Of a DNA stretch of 64,000 nucleotides, positions 57,671 to 64,000 are shown one piece after another (position 1 is the stretch's first letter; each line of letters begins with the position of its first letter). Under the pieces are notes generated by a model. The model ran no database searches, had not been told where the DNA came from, and worked only from the letters and a program-made list of their open reading frames with translations. The stretch covers positions 1,877,501 to 1,941,500 of the forward strand of contig JALIRH010000063.1 of assembly GCA_023055505.1 (NCBI GenBank). Direction: 5' to 3'. The translations under genes and the position numbers were made by a program. The DNA comes from Callipepla californica brunnescens (lineage: Eukaryota > Chordata > Aves > Galliformes > Odontophoridae).

Positions 57671-60600
57671 CCTCCAGCTGCCCCTCTGGGCATGTCCATG
57701 GGGTGCTCCATCTCTGCTGTGCTGGAGGGCTTTGCTTCTGCTGCTGGATTCGCGTCCGTCCCTCGTTTCTGATGGGACAAAATCCCGTTTTGGAGCGACA
57801 GCATCCTGAGAGCGCTAGGTGCTGCAGAGCTCGCGTGGTCCCATCCAGCTGCACTATGGATTTCGTGCAGCAAGAAGCACCGATATAAAAATGGGACAGG
57901 GAGGATCTAGTGTGCTGACTCCAGTCCGAGCTGGTTCAGAGACAACTCCTTTTTAATGAGGTGGAGAAGCACTATCATTTTCTCAAGTCGTGTTGGAAGT
58001 TGTTGGTTAAGCCCACACTTAAATCCAGAAAATTGAACTCTCAGAACCATCAGACACTGACCAGATATGCTCAGCGCAGGCATGGAAACACACAGCAACT
58101 TCATGCTTCAATAAAACATTAGAAAATATTTTATATATTAGCGAATACATTTGTATAGATTCCCACCCCAGCTCCAGCACCACGTGCAAGCAATGGATAT
58201 ATTTTGCACCCACTTCAGGTCTGGTTTTGCATCCTGCATTTCTCCTCCAACAGCCACGTGGAGTTTAAAACAGGCTGGCAGCCCCTAAGTGTGTTTCAGC
58301 TGTGGTGAGCGGATCACCTCTAATGTATACATGGGAAACAGAGCAACACGATGATAAACAGTTTGTACGTTGCTGACAGGGTTGGCAGCAGTGAGTAAAT
58401 ACTCTTCAACATGTAGAATTTGGCTTTCCAAACTCTTGGAAGATAAATCCCGATGTCCTCTATGTCAGTGTTTTCATTACCATGTGATGTGATGTGTATC
58501 TGCCCCAAAGTTGAGTGTATCTCAAGGGATGGGCCCACGGGGTGCAGGTTTCAGGCTCCATTTCCAACGGCATACCCAAAGCCTATGATGCAGCACAGCA
58601 ACTGCCGGATGCCCTTTGTAACACAGGTTTTTCTGCACGATGCAATCTGCTCCTTTGTCCTGCTGGGAAAGCTCAGGGACACAGTTGCACATTGCTGTGG
58701 CTATCAGCTGCCTTTCCAAGAGCCTGCTGCTCAGCACTTGGCTGCTCTAGGACTGCAAATGCATGGCACGTGTGTGCAGCCCCGGCCCTGGATGCTCCAG
58801 CCTGTTGTGCTGATGTGTGTGCGTGCATGGCAACTTTCCGTCACCACCATGCTAATCCGACACACTCGGAGCTGCGTGAGTGATTTATTTCTTTGGGACG
58901 TGGCTCTCCAAAATCCTTAGAATGGTTTTGTTTTAATCCAGATATCGGTATCCTTCAGAGCAAGGTTTGACCTTGGCGTTTTGCAGTAGGAACAGACCTC
59001 TAGATGTCAAGTATTTACTTTCAAATGTTGCTGCTTGGGATTATTAACACAAAACGTTACCTGAAATGTCTCCTTTTTAAAAGAAAGACAGCCCTACACT
59101 GCTGAGATGGACGCGTTGCTTTATTTTTGATGCAGTTGTTGTTTTGAATGCTTTTTGCTATGTTGTATTCGTTGCTGTGATCTCTGCAGCCTGTACGAGG
59201 ACAGGCTGGTTCGTAGCAAGCTGCTTGGAGACAGTTCTGAACGTGAGGGGCAAATGAGAGGAGGGAGCCATGACACATGGCAAGAAAAAGTGTTGATCTT
59301 CACCTTCCTGTGTACTCAAGGGAGGAATGCCCGAGACCTCCATAGAAATCTGCGTACTATAAAGTCCTTATGCCAGCAGCCTTCAAAATCAAGGCTGTGC
59401 TAAGGTGGAGGGGGCAGATCAGTGGAGTTCTCTTTCCTGCAGGAAAGACAGCGTTGCTGCTCTACCCTTCACATCACGTGCAGCTGGCACTGCAGAGCTG
59501 TGGGCTCTGTCCACACTGCAGGATCCCCCAAAGCACTGCTGCAACGCACCCACCTGGGCAGGCTGCTGCCACAGGGAGTTGGCTCACCCCTGGAGAAGCT
59601 CTTAATGTGTCAGTGCAGGCTCTCAGAGCAAGTGTGAATCAGCCTGAGGTTGCAATGGAAGCACTGTAATCCATACAAGATCCTGAGAAATTCAGCGTGA
59701 TACCTGAATACTGACAGAGCTGCGGAAAGACAGGCAGCACCACTGCCATTCTCCCACGTCTTTCAGTGGAGAAGCCATGTAGGAGGAGGCTGCCTAAGTT
59801 GTTCTTATGGCTGATTTATTTGCAAATGCAGGTGAACGCTAGAGAAGGTGTGAGTTTAACTCTACCCTGACTGATGCTTTAATAGGAAAGATGTGTTTGG
59901 AGTCAGTAACTGCTGCATGGGCACATTTCATTCCTCACTCCTCCAGGTAAGCCAGGTGTGGAGAGACCCTGGACCTTCCCTGACAGGGCTTTCATGCAGT
60001 ACCTTGATGAGAAGGGAGCGTCATCCATGCTGTTGTCACAGAGCACATCCCCTCAGTGCAGACTGAATGACTGTGAGAGGAATGAGACACCAAGCAGGCA
60101 ACTACTCCTTTTCCCCTCGCAGTAATTAACAGTGAAATGATGCTGCTTATGTATTTCTGATGGGCACCTGCAGGAGAGATGCTGGCATGTGTAGGGTTAG
60201 CACCGTTCTGCACAGGATCCTCCCATGAGGGTGGTTCAGTGTCCCAGGCTTCAGCTTCAGGTGGTTTGGCACATGTACCCGCGTGGGTACAGCAAAGGTA
60301 ATTCAGCAGACAAACAGATCAGCTGAAAACTGAAAACTGAAGCGTTTTTGTGGAATTAATCCAAATCCACGCTTGTGTAACTGCTAGCACGACTCTGCCC
60401 ATGGCTAAACACATGCCTGTAATGCGAGCAAATGTGTACCTACCTTCCTGGCAAATAAGTCACTGAGTGAGAGGTTGGAAAATGCTGGTTGACATACCAT
60501 TAAAGGGAGACAAATAAGGGGAATGGGTAATTAAGAGTGAGCAATGGATAATAGCTGATATGCATCCTGACTTTAGAGGTTTGTTCTTACCATTCAGGGT

Positions 60601-61399
60601 TCTCAAACCCAGACTACTCAGCTGAGGTATGGCGTTGCTTGGTGCCAGACCTTTGTGTTTCATATGGAGGAGTAAAGAATGCACTTCAGTAGTGATAAAA
60701 AACAAGTGACTGTTGCACTCACCACGACTCACAGAAATCCACACTGGGGAAAGGAAACAGCATGATGTATATTTCCAAGTGGATTGCAAGCAGAGAGGTG
60801 TCCTGAGGTTACCAGTGTGGATGGAAAAGAAGCAGGACAAGGATGAGATCAAAGCTCTACAGCTCAGACAGCACCAGATCGGGTCACACAGCACTGCGCT
60901 CTGTTACCTAACGTTGTAACCATGCCTCACCATTGCTTTAATTTAAGACATGGCCACTTTGCAACCATGATCAGTGCTTGTTGTAGAGCTCAGTACAGAA
61001 GATATCCAACCTCGATCTATATCCAACATGCAGATGGTGCTTTTTTCGGTTAGTTAGACAATGATTAAGGACTGCCATTTGTTAACTGCTTCTACAATGC
61101 TCAGCACAGTGACTAACATTGCTCCCCCTGCACTTGACAGTTGTAACATGTATATTCTGAAGAGGAAACCTTGGAATTCCCATCCTACAGGAGAGTAGCC
61201 AAGAAGCAAAGGGGCTGAATGACATGCCCATGGGCACACCAGAAATCCCTGACAGAGAAGATAAGTAGGCTTCAGGTTCCTGAAAACGGAGCCCTAAAAA
61301 CTGTCCGTCCCTCAGAGCCTCGTTCTGTGACCCCCCTCTAAGTGCTTCTACAAAACAAATAGATTTTTCTTTTTATTAAATTCAGCAGATGGCCTGACA
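57671..61399. other. 5' flank without recognisable gene
   Basis: Intergenic DNA upstream of CACNA2D2. A short hairpin TGTACCC-GCGT-GGGTACA lies at 60274-60291. I saw no exon, CpG island or RNA gene. In mammals C3orf18 is the next gene on this side, but nothing here supports it. Confidence 0.5.
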
Positions 61400-61785
61400 G
61401 TGACTTGATTAGGTCGTATAAGTACCTTTATCATGAGAACATAGCAGCTTTAAAGGGTTTCTTAATCTAGTGGAAAAAGGAGTATTACAAGAACCAATGG
61501 CTGGAGTTTAAAGCAAAAATATTCAAATTAGAAACAAGGTGCGGAATTGAGATTTTCTAACAGTAAGGATGATTAAATATTGGAAGAACTACCCAGGAAT
61601 TATTTGCCTTTTGAATTCCTCACGTCAAGAGTAGATGTCTCTCCAGAAGATCCAATTTTGTCATACACAAGTTCCGAGGCTCAGTAGAGGAGTAACGGGA
61701 TGGAATGGCTGGCCTGTGCTACACAGGAGGTCGGATTAGATCATCTCATCATCCTTTACTATCATAAATTCTATGAATCTATGAA
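61400..61785 (+). mobile_element. Ancient (reptile-type) CR1 3' end
   Basis: TTAATCTAGTGGAAAAAGG, ACAAGAACCAATGGCTGGAG, TTCAAATTAGAAACAAGG and CTATGAATCTATGAA match the 3' part of an old CR1 lineage best known from turtles and crocodilians. Plus orientation, in the 5' flank of CACNA2D2. Confidence 0.8.
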
Positions 61786-64000
61786 TAATAATGAGCACCG
61801 TTGTAAGTTACAGTTTGTAAAACAGTGAAGAGCACGCGGCAACGTAGCTGGGAGACAGAATAAAGCACGCTGGAAACAAAAAACCCTTTGGTCTGGAACT
61901 AAGCATGTGACTGGCAATTATTTTAAATCCACCCCCGTGGCTCCACGTTCTTCTCCAAAACAATTGTTTAATTAGGTTTCCGCTACAAAGGAAAAAATAT
62001 ATAAACCCATGAATCAAATTGGGATTACCACACCCAGAACAGCATGGTCAACATTTCTGCATTGTGTTTAAATGTCCAACTGGTACAGAAATTGCTGCTG
62101 GTCTGAAAGAATTGTATCAAAACGGGTGTTCTGTAAGAGGTTTTATAGGCCTGAGCCTGGGATTCCTCTATTATGTTTCAGTAGCTATAAAAACTTTTGC
62201 GCTAGATCATAACATTCTGTAGTTGTGAATGCAACAGATTTTACAGAAAATCTGTTTTAGAAATGTCTCAGGGAGTTTTTCAAATAAAGACATTGGCACC
62301 GTTTTGTGCTTCCTTGCCTTTGAAGTAAAATTCCCTTACCGACATGCTGCAGCCTTCACCTTAAACTTCCCCGATGGCTTAAAGCCCACCCAAAAATCAG
62401 GACTTGAAGTTGTGAACACGACGTTTGTTCATCGGGGGTCTGAGTAAAACCCACAGCAAGGGATCTGGTTGGTGTTCTGTTTGCATATTTGTGTAACATT
62501 CATCTCCACATTGCAGCATGTGAGCATCTCGCAGTCTTTAACAGATTTCTCTTCCCACCACTTCCGAAACAAGAAGTGTAATTCCCACGTTACCGTTTGG
62601 GATCTGGGAAACAGGCCGCGCAGAGTGATCTTCCTGGCATCAAACTAGACATCTGTAGCACGACAGGGGGCTGAAGGGAGGTCTTCTAAGGCCACAGATG
62701 TGTGCCTCGTATTTTAGATCGTCTTCCACCTTCTGTCTTTGGCATAACACAAATGAGAGAAGGAGAGGTGGGATTAAAAATCAAGTTACACGAGCAAATT
62801 CTCCCTACAAAGTGCTGCATGTTCAATAGGAGCATGGGGTGAGTGAGAGGGATATTATGCTTCTCAAGCTTCTGAAAATTGCTACAAATGTCTTTGTTAA
62901 AAATTTCAGTCATTGATTTCACTTATGAATTTTGGAAGGAAGCACACACGCAGACACAGAAGTCCCTCTCTTGGAACAAGAGCTAAACCTATAAAAGCAA
63001 GAAAATGTGGAAAGCAGGCCTGCAGCAGTGTGGGTTGATATTCTGTCTTTAAATCATTCTGGCACTTGTTTTTCCCCCTCGAGGTGGAAGTGGTAAGCAT
63101 CAAGGCAGAACTGCAGTAGCCCTAAATCAGAGCATGCCTCTGTTTCTAGGTTTACAAACCAGAGTCTTTGCATTTCCAAATAGTTGTCTTGGTGGTTCTC
63201 TACAGTGTTAAGAAGATCGTTTCTGCACAGCTGTTCCCTACACACAAGCCAGCTTCCTTTTTTCTCACCATGCATATTTGAGTACCATTGGCATTTTCTG
63301 ATTTTACCACTACCTTCTTTTCTGGACACATCCAGGCAGCCCCTACTGCCCCAGTGTTTGCAGTCTGAATCTACCATGTTACTTCCTACCCTGGAGAACT
63401 GAGAACTGTATCACCCTCCTGATTTTACAATTGAAGCTGAACTTTGTGAATTCTTTGCTACTCAAAGAGATTTTTATCCTTCCTTTTTCCTAAAATGGCA
63501 TTCTGTCCTCCTGCATCCTCCTTCCCATTATTCATCCTTCCTTCCCCTTTCTTACCTGCCCTATTGCTGAGCTCTTTAATCCGAAGATGACGTGTCAGTG
63601 CCGTCTTCCCTCAGATCCCCTGGCTCTTTTCCTGTAGTCTCCCTGGCTCTACCAAGCCAAATTCTCTCCCCTTTTTTCTCTTTCCTCCCCAGTGTTACAT
63701 CTTCTCTTCTCTCTGTTCCCACATCTGAAATACTCCTTTAAAGCAAGAGTCCCTGTCTTCTTGTGTCATTTTGATCTTCTCACTACTGCCGATCAGGCTA
63801 TTCCAAAATGACAGAAAAATATCTCTGGCCTGTTCATCTCAATTAGCGTAACAGCGAGAGCGGGCAGCTACAACAAGTGTTGGAAAATCAAAGAGAGAAG
63901 GATGTGTGCAAAGTGCATCCCCACTTCCAAACTCAAGGATGGTGAATCATGGTGCGTGCAGCTCATGAGGCGGTGACAGCATATTGTCATGATGCTGCAT
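61786..64000. other. Distal 5' flank without recognisable gene
   Basis: AT-rich intergenic DNA. About 63470-63730 is strongly pyrimidine-rich on the plus strand (repeated TCCTTCC, CTTTTTTCTC). No exon, CR1 or RNA gene recognised to the window edge. Confidence 0.5.

Noticed and set aside
62040..62110. Imperfect foldback (CAACATTTCTG / CAGAAATTG arms) as a microRNA
   Set aside because: Pairing is interrupted by unpaired blocks and no precursor-like stem of adequate length forms by eye.
57671..64000. 3' end of the neighbouring gene (C3orf18 in mammals)
   Set aside because: No exon-like frame with matching peptide or polyadenylation context could be supported.

Overview
This is vertebrate nuclear DNA, most likely from a bird and probably a galliform such as chicken. 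It is littered with CR1 LINE fragments whose 3' ends carry the avian ATTCTATGA-type tail. There are no bacterial-style operons, and the long stretches between exons behave as intron or intergenic DNA.

The one gene I can name is CACNA2D2, the voltage-gated calcium channel alpha2delta-2 subunit, on the minus strand. Exon 1 (56816-56940) encodes a signal peptide followed by YSFPQQH. Exon 2 (34937-35018) continues with [20 protein letters not shown], matching the start of mature alpha2delta-2. The two exons join in frame across a 21.8 kb phase-2 intron with good GT/AG signals. A strong CpG-island promoter (about 56430-57670) surrounds exon 1. All later exons (Cache and VWA domains onward) lie beyond position 1, so the window holds only the 5' end of the gene: promoter, exon 1, intron 1, exon 2 and the first 34.9 kb of intron 2.

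Layout: 1-34936 is intron 2, with many CR1 pieces on both strands, a perfect 16-bp hairpin at 4326-4361, two small 13-bp minisatellites, and several AT-rich blocks that look like candidate enhancers. 34937-35018 is exon 2. 35019-56815 is intron 1, with three antisense-oriented CR1 copies at 37.6-41.8 kb (one of an ancient type) and a sense CR1 near 50 kb interrupted by a foreign insert of about 330 bp. 56816-57670 is exon 1 and the promoter. 57670-64000 is the 5' flank, with one ancient CR1 and no exon I can support.

I found no convincing new biological system. The best second looks are an overlapping upstream ORF 8 nt before the CACNA2D2 start codon, the perfect hairpin, the unidentified insert inside a CR1, the two ancient CR1 relics, the candidate enhancer blocks near exon 2, and G-quadruplex-prone runs beside the promoter. 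Family assignments rest on recall and visual comparison, not on database searches.
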